From assembly GCA_020248985.1 (NCBI GenBank), contig JADCGL010000018.1, positions 124,001 to 188,000 of the forward strand: a DNA stretch of 64,000 nucleotides, in the 5' to 3' direction. This DNA comes from Telmatospirillum sp. Its GTDB lineage: Bacteria > Pseudomonadota > Alphaproteobacteria > CACIAM-22H2. Position numbers and translations under genes: made by a program. The notes beneath the pieces were generated by a model. It was not told where the DNA came from, made no database searches, and saw only the letters and a list, made by a program, of their open reading frames with translations. Positions 8,704 to 19,435 of the stretch are shown here, piece by piece. How positions within the stretch are numbered: the first letter of the stretch is position 1; each line of letters begins with the position of its first letter.

Positions 8704-9869
8704 ATGAAGCTTTTGCCGTGGCCGAGCGGGGCGATGCCGAGATGCGTTGCCAGGCTCTGGCCGATATCGGCAAAACTGTCGCGTGACCCGAGGTCCCGGC
8801 CTTTGAGGCCTGGACCGAAGCACAGCACCGGCACAAATTCGCGCGTGTGGTCGCTCCCCTGCCAGGTCGGATCGCAGCCATGGTCGGCGGTCAATACGGC
8901 GATGTCGCCGGGGCGCAACGCCGCTTCGACCGCCGGCAATTGCCGGTCGAACGCCGCCAACGCTGCCGCGTAGCCGGCCGCGTCGCGGCGATGGCCGTAG
9001 AGGGTGTCGAAATCGACGAAGTTCGTCATCGTGAAGCTGCCGTCGGCGGCCGACGCGATCGTGGCCAGCGTTTTGGCCATGAGATCGTCGTTGCCGTCGG
9101 CTTTAATTTCTTCCTGCGTGCCTTGATGCGCGTAGATGTCGCCGATCTTGCCGATGGCGATGGTCTTGCGCCCGACGTCGGTCAACTTGTCGAACAAGGT
9201 GGGGCCCGGCGGGCGCACCGCATAATCCTTGCGATTGCCCGTGCGCTTGAAGCGGCCCGGTGCGTCGCCCACGAACGGCCGCGCAATCACGCGCGCGATT
9301 TTGTAGGGCTGCACGAGTTCGAACGCGATCTTGCAGAGCTCGAGCAGCCGCGCGAGTCCGAAATGGCTTTCGTGGGCGGCGATCTGGAAGACGCTGTCGG
9401 CCGAGGTATAGACGATCGGCTTGCCCGTCGCGATATGTTCGAGACCGAGCTCGTCGATGATCTGCGTGCCCGAGGCGTGGCAGTCGCCGAGCACGCCGGG
9501 CAGCCTCGCCTTCGCGACAAGGTCGGCGATCAAAGCAGCCGGAAAGCTCGGCACGGTCTTCGGGAAATAGCCCCATTCGAACTCGACCGGCACGCCCGCC
9601 ATCTCCCAATGGCCCGAGGGCGTGTCCTTGCCGAAGGAACGCTCGCTTGCGGCCCCAAACCAGGCTTGCGGGGGCGGGCCCATGTAAGGCGCACCGGTCG
9701 CCGTCGCGTGTGCGGCATCGAGGCCGAGCCGCACGAGATTGGGCACCAGCGGCTTGTGGGCGGCCCGGATATGGCCCCACGTGTCGGCCCCCACATCGCC
9801 GAAGCGGGCGGCATCCGGGGCGGCACCGATGCCGAACGAGTCCATGACCAGCACAAACGCGCGCGCCAT
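8700..9869 (-). CDS. deoB: Phosphopentomutase
   Basis: Converts deoxyribose-1-phosphate and ribose-1-phosphate to the 5-phosphates in nucleoside salvage. The 389-residue product is full length for DeoB and belongs to the alkaline-phosphatase superfamily. Features seen are the metal-binding [13 protein letters not shown] start, [11 protein letters not shown] (with the phosphorylated Thr), [13 protein letters not shown] and [18 protein letters not shown], which carries the second metal cluster. It is the third gene of deoC-deoA-deoB; the deoA stop lies three bases upstream. Confidence 0.97.
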   Translation of the reverse strand: MARAFVLVMDSFGIGAAPDAARFGDVGADTWGHIRAAHKPLVPNLVRLGLDAAHATATGAPYMGPPPQAWFGAASERSFGKDTPSGHWEMAGVPVEFEWGYFPKTVPSFPAALIADLVAKARLPGVLGDCHASGTQIIDELGLEHIATGKPIVYTSADSVFQIAAHESHFGLARLLELCKIAFELVQPYKIARVIARPFVGDAPGRFKRTGNRKDYAVRPPGPTLFDKLTDVGRKTIAIGKIGDIYAHQGTQEEIKADGNDDLMAKTLATIASAADGSFTMTNFVDFDTLYGHRRDAAGYAAALAAFDRQLPAVEAALRPGDIAVLTADHGCDPTWQGSDHTREFVPVLCFGPGLKGRDLGSRDSFADIGQSLATHLGIAPLGHGKSFI

Positions 9870-9872
9870 CGC

Positions 9873-11189
9873 TCAAGCTCCCAAGGTTTCGCGCACGACC
9901 GCACCCGACGCGGTGTGCGACGGGCCGATGCGATAGGCGTTCTGCAGTCGCAGGATCGCACGCGCGGCACTGGCTTCGTCGCGCGCATGCACGATCGCCA
10001 ACGGCGCACCGGGGCCGACGCTGTCGCCGACCGCCGCGAGGGCGGAAAAACCCACGGCCGGATCAATCGCGGCCTTGGGATCGATGCGCCCGCCGCCGAG
10101 ATCGACGACGCCGAGCCCGACCTGACGCGTATCGATTTTTTCGACAAAGCCTGCAGTCAATGCGGGCACGTCACGCACCAGCGGGGCTTGCGCCAGATAT
10201 TTGTCGGGTCGTTCGATAAGGTCGGCGGGGCCGCCGAGGGCCGAGACCATGCGCGCAAAACGCTCGGCGGCTTGGCCGCTTGCCAAGGCAGCGTCGAGCT
10301 TGGCGCCGGCGGCATCGCGCGGCACAAGACCGGCGAGATCCAGCATCTCGATTGCCAAAGCGCGCGTGCAGGCAAGCGTGCGCGCATCGCCTTCGCCTTT
10401 GAGAAAGGCGATCGCGTCCCGCACTTCGAGCGCGTTGCCGGCTGTAACCCCAAGCGGGCTGTCCATGTCGGTCAGCATCGCGCGCGTCTTGAGGCCGGCG
10501 CCGTTGGCGACGTCGACGATCGACAGCGCCAACTCGCGCGATTTTTCGTAGGTCGGCATGAAAGCGCCCGCGCCGAATTTGACGTCCATCACGAGCGCGT
10601 CGAGGCCGGCCGCGAGTTTTTTCGACAGGATCGAGGCGGTGATGAGGCCGATCGATTCGACCGTCGCGGTCACGTCGCGGATCGCGTAGAGCCGTTTGTC
10701 GGCCGGGGCGAGATTGGCGGTCTGGCCGATGATGGCGCAGCCGACGTCGCGCACGCACGCACGGAAGCGCGCATTGTCGGGCACGGCGTCGTAGTCCGGA
10801 ATGCTTTCGAGCTTGTCGAGCGTGCCGCCCGTGTGCCCGAGCCCGCGCCCGGAAATCATCGGCACGAAGCCGCCGCACGCCGCAACCCACGGGGCGAGCA
10901 TCAGGCTCACTTTGTCGCCCACGCCGCCGGTCGAGTGTTTGTCGACGATGGGGCCGGGCAGATCGAGATCGTCCCAGCGCAGAATGTCGCCGGACGCGGT
11001 CATGGCGCGCGTCAGCGCCACGCGCTCGCCCGTGTCGAGCCCGCGCAAGAAAAGCGCCATGGCGAGCGCACCTACTTGCGCGTCGGCGAGGCCCTTGCCG
11101 TCGGCGATGCCGGCCACGAGTTGGTCGATCTCGCGGTCTTCGAGGCGTGCCCCGTCGCGCTTCTTGGCGATCAGCTCCTGCGGCAGCAT
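9873..11189 (-). CDS. deoA: Thymidine phosphorylase
   Basis: Phosphorolyses thymidine and deoxyuridine to base plus deoxyribose-1-phosphate. The 438-residue product starts MLPQELIAKKRDG and carries the family signature around DKHSTGGVGDKVSLMLAPW (phosphate/substrate loop), followed by SGRGLGHTGGTLDKLESIPD. The open frame runs upstream through deoC, but ATG 11189 lies five bases after the deoC stop and matches the conserved family start. The order deoC-deoA-deoB gives a full route from deoxynucleosides to acetaldehyde and glyceraldehyde-3-phosphate. Confidence 0.97.
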   Translation of the reverse strand: MLPQELIAKKRDGARLEDREIDQLVAGIADGKGLADAQVGALAMALFLRGLDTGERVALTRAMTASGDILRWDDLDLPGPIVDKHSTGGVGDKVSLMLAPWVAACGGFVPMISGRGLGHTGGTLDKLESIPDYDAVPDNARFRACVRDVGCAIIGQTANLAPADKRLYAIRDVTATVESIGLITASILSKKLAAGLDALVMDVKFGAGAFMPTYEKSRELALSIVDVANGAGLKTRAMLTDMDSPLGVTAGNALEVRDAIAFLKGEGDARTLACTRALAIEMLDLAGLVPRDAAGAKLDAALASGQAAERFARMVSALGGPADLIERPDKYLAQAPLVRDVPALTAGFVEKIDTRQVGLGVVDLGGGRIDPKAAIDPAVGFSALAAVGDSVGPGAPLAIVHARDEASAARAILRLQNAYRIGPSHTASGAVVRETLGA

Positions 11190-11194
11190 CGCGT

Positions 11195-11938
11195 TCAATA
11201 GACGGCCGGTTCTTGTGCTGCAGCCGTGCGGCCGTCGAGGGTTGCGAGCAGCACGTCGAGCAGGCCGGACGCGCCGATGCGGAAATTCTCGGGCGTGGCC
11301 CAGCCGGCGCCGCGGATTTCGTCGGCGAGCGAAAGATAGATCTTGGCATCGGCCAAGCTGCGCACGCCGCCCGAAGCCTTGAAGCCGCCGCCCGCCGCCA
11401 GCAGCACCCGCGCGGCCTCGGGCGTGGCGCCCGCTGCGATCTTGCCGGTCGAGGTTTTGAGCATGTCGGCTCCGGCATCGCGCCCGACCTTGCACGCTGC
11501 GGCGAGGCGCGCCATGTCGGGGAACGCGCCGCTCTCGAGAATGAGCTTGAGCTTTTTGTTGCCGCAGGCCTGTTTGACAGTCGCGACCATCGTTTCGGCT
11601 TTCACGGTCTCGCCGCGCAGCCATTCGCGATAGGGGAAAACAAGGTCGATCTCGTCGGCGCCGTCGTGCAACGCCGTTTCGACCATGGCGAGCACGTCGG
11701 CGCGCGGCTCGCTGCCGCTCGGGAAATTCGCCACGCACGCGATCTTGATGGGCTTGCCCGCGAGTGCTGTTTTGGCGACGGGCACGAAGCGCGGCCATAC
11801 GCACACGGCAGCGACATGACCGTAGAGCGTGGTCGCGCGCCGGCACAGCTTCTCGATGGCGGCCGCATCGTCGCCGTCGTTGAGGCTCGTCAAATCGAGG
11901 GCTGCCAAGGCGCGCAGGGCCAAATCTTGGTCGGTCAT
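11195..11938 (-). CDS. deoC: Deoxyribose-phosphate aldolase
   Basis: Class I aldolase that splits 2-deoxyribose-5-phosphate into acetaldehyde and glyceraldehyde-3-phosphate. The 247-residue TIM barrel shows the Schiff-base lysine motif ADMLKTSTGK, EIDLVFPY, and ASGGVRS near the phosphate site. It is the first gene of the deo operon. The divergent YqaJ-like gene starts 98 bases away, so the operon promoter lies in that gap. No DeoR operator was recognised. Confidence 0.96.
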   Translation of the reverse strand: MTDQDLALRALAALDLTSLNDGDDAAAIEKLCRRATTLYGHVAAVCVWPRFVPVAKTALAGKPIKIACVANFPSGSEPRADVLAMVETALHDGADEIDLVFPYREWLRGETVKAETMVATVKQACGNKKLKLILESGAFPDMARLAAACKVGRDAGADMLKTSTGKIAAGATPEAARVLLAAGGGFKASGGVRSLADAKIYLSLADEIRGAGWATPENFRIGASGLLDVLLATLDGRTAAAQEPAVY

Positions 11939-12036
11939 GGGCGTGCTGAAATTCCGAGGGTTTCGAACGCTTCAGGTGCTAGCATTTTCCCGCGATGCAG
12001 GCAAAGGGTGCCGCCTCTGCCGTCGGGAAAGGTTCC

Positions 12037-12735
12037 ATGATTCGTCTGTGTCCCGTCTGTGCAACTTCGCTCAATCTGCCCGAGGGCCAAAGCGGCGTCG
12101 TGGCTTGCCCTCCCTGCGGCGCGCGCTTTCTCGCCGATACGCAAGCGCCCGACGATCCGCTCGCAAGCCTGCCGCCCGCCCGCCCGCAGCGCGTCGCGAT
12201 CGCGCAGGGAACGGATTCGTGGCGCGAATTGCGCCGAAGCTTGCGCATGGCGAGCGAGACGCCGGCGGTCCTCGGCCTGTCGTCGTTTTCGAACGCGGCG
12301 GCCAATCTGCGCGCCGAAAAACGCGGCAAACGAATCTTCGTGAATGCCGCGATGCGCAAAGGCACGGAGCAGGAGCCGTTCGCGCGCGCAGCCTATGCCG
12401 CCACACACGGCGCCGCCGACGCGGCCATGTATGTCGACGGCGATTATGGCTGCAGCCTCGACGGCATTTCGGCCGACGGCCGCACGGTGCTCGAAATCAA
12501 AACGCCCTATCGCGGGCGCGCGCACGAGCGCTGGCGCTTGGCGCTCGCGGGCCGCACCTTGCCGTCGGACTATGCGCAGATCCAGCACCAGCTGATGGTC
12601 TGCCGAGCCGCGCGCGCGCATCTGTTCGTGTGGGATGCCGAAGCGCGCGAGGGCGTGCGTGTCGACATTCTTCCCGACCCGGCCTTCTGGCTGCGCATCC
12701 GCATCGGCTGGGACGCGTTCTGGCCGACGCTGTAG
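12037..12735 (+). CDS. YqaJ-like nuclease-fold protein with N-terminal zinc ribbon
   Basis: 232-residue protein. The N-terminus is a CPVC...CPPC zinc ribbon. The rest matches the YqaJ/lambda-exonuclease-like PD-(D/E)XK fold: GTEQEPFAR (Glu), CSLDGISADGRTVLEIKTP (Asp and ExK catalytic set) and QIQHQLMV helix. ATG 12037 is preferred because GGGAAAGG lies five bases before it; the ORF is open from 11995. YqaJ proteins are usually phage recombination exonucleases, yet here the gene stands alone between deoCAB and punA with no phage genes near. Its host role is unknown. Confidence 0.75.
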   Translation: MIRLCPVCATSLNLPEGQSGVVACPPCGARFLADTQAPDDPLASLPPARPQRVAIAQGTDSWRELRRSLRMASETPAVLGLSSFSNAAANLRAEKRGKRIFVNAAMRKGTEQEPFARAAYAATHGAADAAMYVDGDYGCSLDGISADGRTVLEIKTPYRGRAHERWRLALAGRTLPSDYAQIQHQLMVCRAARAHLFVWDAEAREGVRVDILPDPAFWLRIRIGWDAFWPTL

Positions 12736-12738
12736 CGC

Positions 12739-13572
12739 CTAGGCCGTCAGCAAACCGGCCAAGCTCGCGGTCAGCAGCTTTTCCAGGCGCTCGCCGCAGA
12801 GTTTGGCGATTTTCTGCGTGTGGTCGTGGCTCAGATGCTGGCCTTTGCGCATGCCGGCCGCGATGTTCGTGATCGCGCTGATCGCGACCAGGCGCAGGCC
12901 GCAATGGCGCGCCACCAGCACTTCGGGCACGGTCGACATGCCGACGAGATCGGCGCCGAGGCCGCGCAGCGCGCGGATTTCCGCCGGCGTTTCGAAATTG
13001 GGGCCGAGATACCAGGCATACACGCCCTCGGGCAACGCGATGCCGAGCTTGGCTGCGTTTGCTTTGAGTGTCTCGCGCATCGCGGGGTCGTAGGCGTCCG
13101 TCATCGGGAAGAAGCGCCCGCCCCATTCGTCGTCGTTGGGGCCGACGAGCGGGTTCAAGCCCGCCCAGGCGATATGGTCGCTCAAGAGTACGAGCGAGCC
13201 TTCGTCGCTGCTCATGTGGAAGCTGCCGGCCGCATTCGTGAGCACGAGCCGCTCGATGCCGAGCGCTTTGAGCGTGCGGATCGGCTGCTTGATCGCGGCG
13301 GGATCGACGCCCTCGTAGAGATGCACGCGGCCCTGCAGGCACGCGACTTCGACGCCCGCCAAGCGCCCGGCCACGAGGCGGCCGGCATGGCCCGCCACGC
13401 TCGACACGTGGAAGCCCGGGATCTCGCCGTAGGGAATCGAGACGGCGTCTTCCACGCGGTCGGCGAGCGGTCCGAGGCCCGAGCCCAGCACGATCGCGAG
13501 TTTGGGGCGTCGTTCGCCCAAACGCGCGCGCAGGAATTTCGCGGCATCGTGCGGCGTGGCCGTCATCGTCAT
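12739..13572 (-). CDS. punA: Purine nucleoside phosphorylase (trimeric type)
   Basis: Cleaves inosine, guanosine and deoxy forms with phosphate. The 277-residue product has the class I signatures LGSGLGPLADRV (phosphate loop), GRVHLYEG, LTNAAGS and GPNFETPAEIRALRGLGADLVGMSTVPE, and so differs from the hexameric DeoD type. The start ATG 13572 has AAGGAA eight bases upstream and comes two bases after the permease stop, so punA is the last gene of the nucleoside uptake operon. It is convergent with the YqaJ-like gene, three bases apart. Confidence 0.95.
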   Translation of the reverse strand: MTMTATPHDAAKFLRARLGERRPKLAIVLGSGLGPLADRVEDAVSIPYGEIPGFHVSSVAGHAGRLVAGRLAGVEVACLQGRVHLYEGVDPAAIKQPIRTLKALGIERLVLTNAAGSFHMSSDEGSLVLLSDHIAWAGLNPLVGPNDDEWGGRFFPMTDAYDPAMRETLKANAAKLGIALPEGVYAWYLGPNFETPAEIRALRGLGADLVGMSTVPEVLVARHCGLRLVAISAITNIAAGMRKGQHLSHDHTQKIAKLCGERLEKLLTASLAGLLTA

Positions 13573-13574
13573 CG

Positions 13575-14549
13575 TCACTTTTCCTTGCTGTAGGGAATGC
13601 CGCTCGCGCGCGGCGCATGCGCTTTGCCGACGAAGCCGGCGAGCAGCAGGATCGTCAGCAGATAGGGCAGGGCTTGGATCGCCTGCACGGGTACCACGCC
13701 GATCCCCGGCAAGGCGACGCCCTGCAGGCGGCCTTGCAGCGCATCGGCAAACGCAAACAGCAGGCACGCGAACAAAGTCGGGATCGGCATCCATTTGCCG
13801 AAGATGAGGGCGGCAAGTGCGAGGAAGCCTTTGCCCGCCGTCATCTCGCGCAGGAACGAGGCCGATTGGGCGGTCGAAAGATAGGCACCCGCAATGCCGC
13901 ACAACGCGCCGCTGGCGAGCATCGCCTGGTAGCGCAGGCGGGCAACCGAAATGCCGGCCGTATCGACCGCGTGCGGATTTTCGCCGACCGCGCGCAAGCG
14001 AAGGCCGAAGCGCGTGCGGAACACGACGAACGCCACGAGCGGCACGAGCGCCGCCGTCAGATACACAAGCGCATTGTGGCCCGACAGCAGCCGCGCATAG
14101 ATCGTGCCGAGCACGGGCACGGTGCTTATTTCGGCGACGAAGGGAAGCTGCAGCGGGCGGAAGCGCGCGGCGTCCGCCAAGGCCGGCGTCTTGCCGCCTT
14201 CCTGGAACCACGCGAAGGCGAGCACGGCCGTCAAGCCCACGGCCAGCACGTTGAGCGCCATGCCGGCGACCACTTGGTTGCCGCGATGCGTGATGCAGGC
14301 AAAGCCGTGCACGAGCGCGAACGCGATCGACACGAGCATCGCGGCCGCCAAGCCTGCCCAGGCCGATTGCAGCCAGAACGCGACGGACGCGGCCGCGAAG
14401 GCGCCCGCCAGCATCTTGCCTTCGAGCCCGATATCGACCACGCCCGAGCGTTCGGCGAACAGCCCTGCGAGCGCGCACAAGATGAGGGGAACGGCCAGGC
14501 GCACGGTCGAGGCGAGCAGCGACACGGTCTGCAGCACGAGATCTTCCAT
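13575..14549 (-). CDS. Nucleoside ABC transporter permease 2 (NupC/YufQ type)
   Basis: 324-residue inner-membrane permease of the BPD_transp_2 family with around nine hydrophobic helices. It contains the LFAERSGVVDIGLEGKMLAG motif that marks the BMP/Nup nucleoside importers and RLRAVGENPHAVDTAGI. The ATG overlaps the stop of the first permease (TGATG). It pairs with the other permease and one dual-cassette ATPase. Substrates are probably purine nucleosides, given the downstream punA. Confidence 0.92.
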   Translation of the reverse strand: MEDLVLQTVSLLASTVRLAVPLILCALAGLFAERSGVVDIGLEGKMLAGAFAAASVAFWLQSAWAGLAAAMLVSIAFALVHGFACITHRGNQVVAGMALNVLAVGLTAVLAFAWFQEGGKTPALADAARFRPLQLPFVAEISTVPVLGTIYARLLSGHNALVYLTAALVPLVAFVVFRTRFGLRLRAVGENPHAVDTAGISVARLRYQAMLASGALCGIAGAYLSTAQSASFLREMTAGKGFLALAALIFGKWMPIPTLFACLLFAFADALQGRLQGVALPGIGVVPVQAIQALPYLLTILLLAGFVGKAHAPRASGIPYSKEK

Positions 14550-15646
14550 CACGCGGCACCCTGTCTTGCGAAGAGCCGTGCCAGCGTCGGGCGGAACATG
14601 TTTTCGAGCGCACCGCAGAACAGGATGATGAGGCCCTGGATCACGATCACCATTTCGCGGTTGATGTTGCGCATCTCGAAGGCAAGCTCGGCCCCGCCTT
14701 GGTAGAGCGCGCCGAACAGCAGGGCCGCCAAGCACACGCCGACCGGATGGTTGCGGCCCATCAGCGCCACCGCGATGCCGACGAAGCCGTAGCCGCCGGT
14801 GAAGGACAAAAGCAGGCGCGCTTGCGCCCCCTGAATTTCGTTGACGGCCATGAGGCCCGCAAGTGCGCCCGAAATCGCCATCGCGACGACGATGGTGCGC
14901 GCAGGATCGATGCCAGCATAAAGTGCTGCTTTGTGGCTGCTGCCCACGGTGCGCAGGCGATAGCCCGCCCGCGTGTGCCACACATAGATCCACACGAACG
15001 CGGCGGCGGCCAGCGCCAGGAAAAACGCCGCGTTGAGCGGCGAGCGGGGTGCTTTGATGCCGAACCAGCCCAGCATCTGCTGCATCGTCCACAAGGTCGT
15101 GTGGCCGGCAAAGCGCCGCGTTTCGGGCGCGCCGTGTGCGGGGTCGAGCAGCCAGTTGGTGATGAGATAGGTCATCAAGGCGGCCGCGAGAAAATTGAAC
15201 ATGATCGTGGTGATGACCACGTGGCTGCCGCGATAGGCTTCGAGCCAACCCGGGATCGCGGCCCACGCAGCGCCGAAGGCGGCGGCCGACAGGATCGCGA
15301 TCGGCACCACGGCGAAGCCGGGCAGGAAATCGAGATAGAGGCACACGAGCCCGACGCCGAGGCCGGCCACATAGGCCTGGCCTTCGCCGCCGATATTGAA
15401 GAGGCCCGCATGGAAGGCGAGCGCCACCGCAAGGCCCGTGAGGATGAAGTTGGTCGTGTAGTAGAGCGTGAAGGCGACGGCTTCGGGATAGCCCACCGCC
15501 CCGTTCACGAGGATGCGCAGCGCCTTGATCGGGTCCTCGCCGATCGCGAGCACGACCAAACCTGAGAGCAGAAACGCCGCCGCGAGATTGAGCAGCGGCA
15601 GGAGCCCCAAATCGACCCAGCGCGGCAGACGGGCACCCGCGCTCAT
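14549..15646 (-). CDS. Nucleoside ABC transporter permease 1 (NupB/YufP type)
   Basis: 365-residue permease of the same family, with YYTTNFILTGLAVALAFHAGLFNIGGEGQ (split here: LFNIGGEGQ is the conserved motif) and YRLRTVGSSHKAALYAGI. Multiple transmembrane helices are evident. The frame is open far upstream inside the ATPase gene. ATG 15646 overlaps the ATPase stop (ATGA) and starts a plausible N-terminus (MSAGARLPRW), so it is chosen. It forms a heterodimeric channel with the next gene. Confidence 0.92.
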   Translation of the reverse strand: MSAGARLPRWVDLGLLPLLNLAAAFLLSGLVVLAIGEDPIKALRILVNGAVGYPEAVAFTLYYTTNFILTGLAVALAFHAGLFNIGGEGQAYVAGLGVGLVCLYLDFLPGFAVVPIAILSAAAFGAAWAAIPGWLEAYRGSHVVITTIMFNFLAAALMTYLITNWLLDPAHGAPETRRFAGHTTLWTMQQMLGWFGIKAPRSPLNAAFFLALAAAAFVWIYVWHTRAGYRLRTVGSSHKAALYAGIDPARTIVVAMAISGALAGLMAVNEIQGAQARLLLSFTGGYGFVGIAVALMGRNHPVGVCLAALLFGALYQGGAELAFEMRNINREMVIVIQGLIILFCGALENMFRPTLARLFARQGAA

Positions 15647-17199
15647 TCTGCCGCTGCCGCTTGTGCCACACCCGCCATCATCAAGCCGAGCGCGCGCTCG
15701 TCGGCCGCGTCGCGGCCGAGCTCGCCCACGATGCGGCCGTCGAACATCACGAGGATGCGGTCGGCAAGACCGAGAATTTCGTCGAGCTCGCAGCTTACGA
15801 GCAGGATCGCCTTGCCGGCGTCGCGCAACGCCACGAGGCGGCGATGGATGAATTCGATGGCACCGATATCCACGCCGCGCGTCGGCTGGCCGATCAGCAG
15901 CAATTCGGGGTCGCGGTCGATCTCGCGGCCGAGCACGATCTTCTGCTGGTTGCCGCCGCTGAAATTGCCCGAGCGCAGGGCAGGGGCCGCCGGCCGCACG
16001 TCGTAGGCCCCCATCAGGCGCGCGGTGCGCGTCGTGGCCGCCCGGTTCGACAGCAGCGGCCCGAAGCCCAAATCTTCGTCGCCGTGATAGCCCAAGATCG
16101 TGCTCTCGGCCGCCGAATAGCCCACGACCATGCCCATGCGGTGGCGGTCTTCGGGCACATGGGCAATGCCGTGCAGGCGCGCCGCCCGGCTGGCCGCAGC
16201 CGTGCCCGGCGGCGCGAGCTTTTCGCTCTTGTAGAAAATTTCGCCGCCCGCGAGCGGCAGCAAGCCGGCGAGGGCTTCGAGCAATTCGCTCTGCCCGTTG
16301 CCCGACACGCCGGCAATGCCGACGATTTCGCCCGCGCGCACGCTGAGCGACACGCCGCGCAAGCGCTCGACCCCGCGCGCATCGACGTAGCGCAGGCCCG
16401 TCGCGCGCAGCACTTCGGCCCCGGGCACGCAAGCGTCTTTGGCCACGCGCAATTGCACGCGCCGCCCGACCATCAGTTCGGCGAGTTCTTCCTGGCTCGT
16501 CGCGGCCGTATCGCGCGTGGCGACGACGGCCCCCTGGCGCATCACCGTCACGCGGTCGGTGGCGGCGAGGATCTCGCGCAGTTTGTGCGTGATGAGGATG
16601 ACCGTGCGTCCCTGGCTGCGCCACGTGTCGAGCAGGCGGAACAGCGCGTCCGCCTCCTGCGGCGTCAGCACGGCCGTGGGCTCGTCGAGGATCAGGATCT
16701 GAGCACCCCGATAGAGCGCCTTGAGGATCTCCACGCGCTGCTGCGTGCCCACGTCGAGCGTTTCGATCTTGGCGTCGAGATCGACCTCGAGCCCGTAATC
16801 GGCCATGATTTTGCCCAGCGCCGCGCGCGCGGCGGCTTCGCCCTTCTTGAGCAAAGCCCCGCCTTCGGCCCCCAGCAGCACGTTTTCGAGCACGGTGAAA
16901 TTTTCGACCAGCATGAAATGCTGGTGCACCATGCCGATGCCCGCCGCGATCGCGTCCTGCGACGCGGCGATATGCACCTCTTTGCCGTCGACGCGGATGG
17001 TGCCGGCATCGGCCGCATAGTAGCCGTAGACGATGCCCATCAGCGTCGATTTGCCCGCCCCGTTCTCGCCCACGATGCCGTGGATCGAGCCTTTGGCGAC
17101 GGACAAATCGACCGCTCGATTGGCGTGCACCGCGCCGAAGCTTTTGTCAATGCCCCTCAGCTCAAGTGCGGGCAGTTCGAGCGCGGATGCCGCTTCCAT
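15643..17199 (-). CDS. Nucleoside ABC transporter dual-cassette ATPase (NupA/YufO type)
   Basis: 518-residue protein with two ABC domains. The first has Walker A GENGAGKSTL, the MVHQHFMLVENFTVLEN segment typical of this family, and Walker B ILILDEPTAVLTP. The second has a degenerate Walker A (GVSGNGQSELLEAL), signature FSGGNQQK and Walker B LLLIGQPTRGVD, as normal for NupA/RbsA-like proteins. It starts seven bases after the substrate-binding gene stop and overlaps the permease start. Confidence 0.94.
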   Translation of the reverse strand: MEAASALELPALELRGIDKSFGAVHANRAVDLSVAKGSIHGIVGENGAGKSTLMGIVYGYYAADAGTIRVDGKEVHIAASQDAIAAGIGMVHQHFMLVENFTVLENVLLGAEGGALLKKGEAAARAALGKIMADYGLEVDLDAKIETLDVGTQQRVEILKALYRGAQILILDEPTAVLTPQEADALFRLLDTWRSQGRTVILITHKLREILAATDRVTVMRQGAVVATRDTAATSQEELAELMVGRRVQLRVAKDACVPGAEVLRATGLRYVDARGVERLRGVSLSVRAGEIVGIAGVSGNGQSELLEALAGLLPLAGGEIFYKSEKLAPPGTAAASRAARLHGIAHVPEDRHRMGMVVGYSAAESTILGYHGDEDLGFGPLLSNRAATTRTARLMGAYDVRPAAPALRSGNFSGGNQQKIVLGREIDRDPELLLIGQPTRGVDIGAIEFIHRRLVALRDAGKAILLVSCELDEILGLADRILVMFDGRIVGELGRDAADERALGLMMAGVAQAAAAE

Positions 17200-17205
17200 C
17201 AGCGC

Positions 17206-18186
<981 letters not shown>

Positions 18187-18326
18187 GGGGGGGACTCTCC
18201 GGCAAAAACGCTGCGATGGCGGCAATGTGGCAAAGCCGTGCGCGAGAATCAATGTGGGACTTGGAATTCCCGAGGGCAGGCCGCACAATCCAAAACAAGC
18301 AATCCTCGCACAAGAAAGCAAAACCC

Positions 18327-19427
18327 TTGGAAGCCGCCCTCGAAACCCCCGCTTTGATCGTCGATCTCGATGCCGTTCGGCGCAACATTGCCCGCATGAA
18401 GGCACATGCCGCGGAAGCGGGCATCAAACTGCGCCCGCACGGCAAGACGCACAAATCGCCGATCTTCGGCCGCATGCAGATCGCCGCCGGGGCCGTGGGC
18501 CTCTGCTGCCAGAAAGTCGGCGAGGCGCAGGTGCTGGTCGACGGCGGCATTGGGGATATTCTGGTCACCAACGAGATCGTCGCCCCGCGCGCACTCGCAC
18601 GCCTTGCCGATCTTGCGCGATTTGCAACCGTGCGCACGGTCGCGGACAATACGCAAGGCATCGACTGGATCGCCGACGCCGCCCACGCAGCGGGCGTGGA
18701 GATCGGCGTGCTCGTCGATTGCGATCTGGGCCACGGCCGCACCGGCGTTGCCGAGCCGGGGGCGGCCGTCGCCCTCGGCCGCCAGATTGCAACCACGCCG
18801 GGTCTGCGTTTCGACGGGCTGCAGGCCTATCACGGCTCGGTGCAGCATGTGCACGGCTTCGCGGCACGCACGGCGGCGATCGCCGCGGCCAACACCACAC
18901 TCGCCCGCTTCATCGCCGCGTTCGAAGCGGCAGGATTGCCGCCCGCGATCGTGTCGGGGGCCGGGACCGGCAGTTTCGCGCAGCAGGCAAAGGCCGGCTA
19001 CACCGAGTGGCAATGCGGCACCTACATTTTCATGGACAAAGAGTACCGCGACATCGGCGACGCGGCGGGCGGCCTGTACCAGCCCTTCGAGCAGGCATTG
19101 TGGGTGCTGGCGACCGTCAACAGCACGCATGGCGGCGAACGCGTTGTGGTCGACGCGGGTTTGAAATCGCTGTCGCTCGACGGCGGCCTGCCCGAGGCGG
19201 TCGATCTGCCGGGCTGGAAATTCGCGTTCGGCGGTGACGAGCACGGCAAGCTCCTGCGCGATGCGAGCCACGCCAATCCGGCCCCAGCGCCCGCCCTCGG
19301 CAGCCAGCTGCGCATATTGCCCGGCCACGGCGACACCACGATCAATCTGCACGATGCCTACGAAATCTTCGAGGGCGGCAAACACGTGGCGACCTGGCCC
19401 GTCGCCGCGCGCGGCCGGGTCAAGTAG
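18327..19427 (+). CDS. D-threonine aldolase / D-serine dehydratase-type PLP enzyme
   Basis: Fold-type III (alanine-racemase-like) PLP protein. It has TPALIVDLDAVRRNIARM, the PLP lysine region RPHGKTHKSP, a barrel ending SGAGTGS, and a C-terminal PGHGDTTINLHD motif that binds the divalent metal in this family. Members split D-threonine or related beta-hydroxy-D-amino acids, or deaminate D-serine. The open frame begins at 18216, but the residues before 18327 look like promoter DNA and homologues begin just before LETPAL. A TTG at 18327 is therefore proposed; ATG 18252 is the alternative. It is divergent from the BMP gene. Confidence 0.82.
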   Translation: MEAALETPALIVDLDAVRRNIARMKAHAAEAGIKLRPHGKTHKSPIFGRMQIAAGAVGLCCQKVGEAQVLVDGGIGDILVTNEIVAPRALARLADLARFATVRTVADNTQGIDWIADAAHAAGVEIGVLVDCDLGHGRTGVAEPGAAVALGRQIATTPGLRFDGLQAYHGSVQHVHGFAARTAAIAAANTTLARFIAAFEAAGLPPAIVSGAGTGSFAQQAKAGYTEWQCGTYIFMDKEYRDIGDAAGGLYQPFEQALWVLATVNSTHGGERVVVDAGLKSLSLDGGLPEAVDLPGWKFAFGGDEHGKLLRDASHANPAPAPALGSQLRILPGHGDTTINLHDAYEIFEGGKHVATWPVAARGRVK

Positions 19428-19435
19428 CAACGGGG

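Noticed and set aside
12739-14613. Single 624-codon frame covering punA and the permease region
   Set aside because: Only its 3' part matches PNP; the upstream part is out of frame with the real permease gene, which has strong helices and coupling signals.
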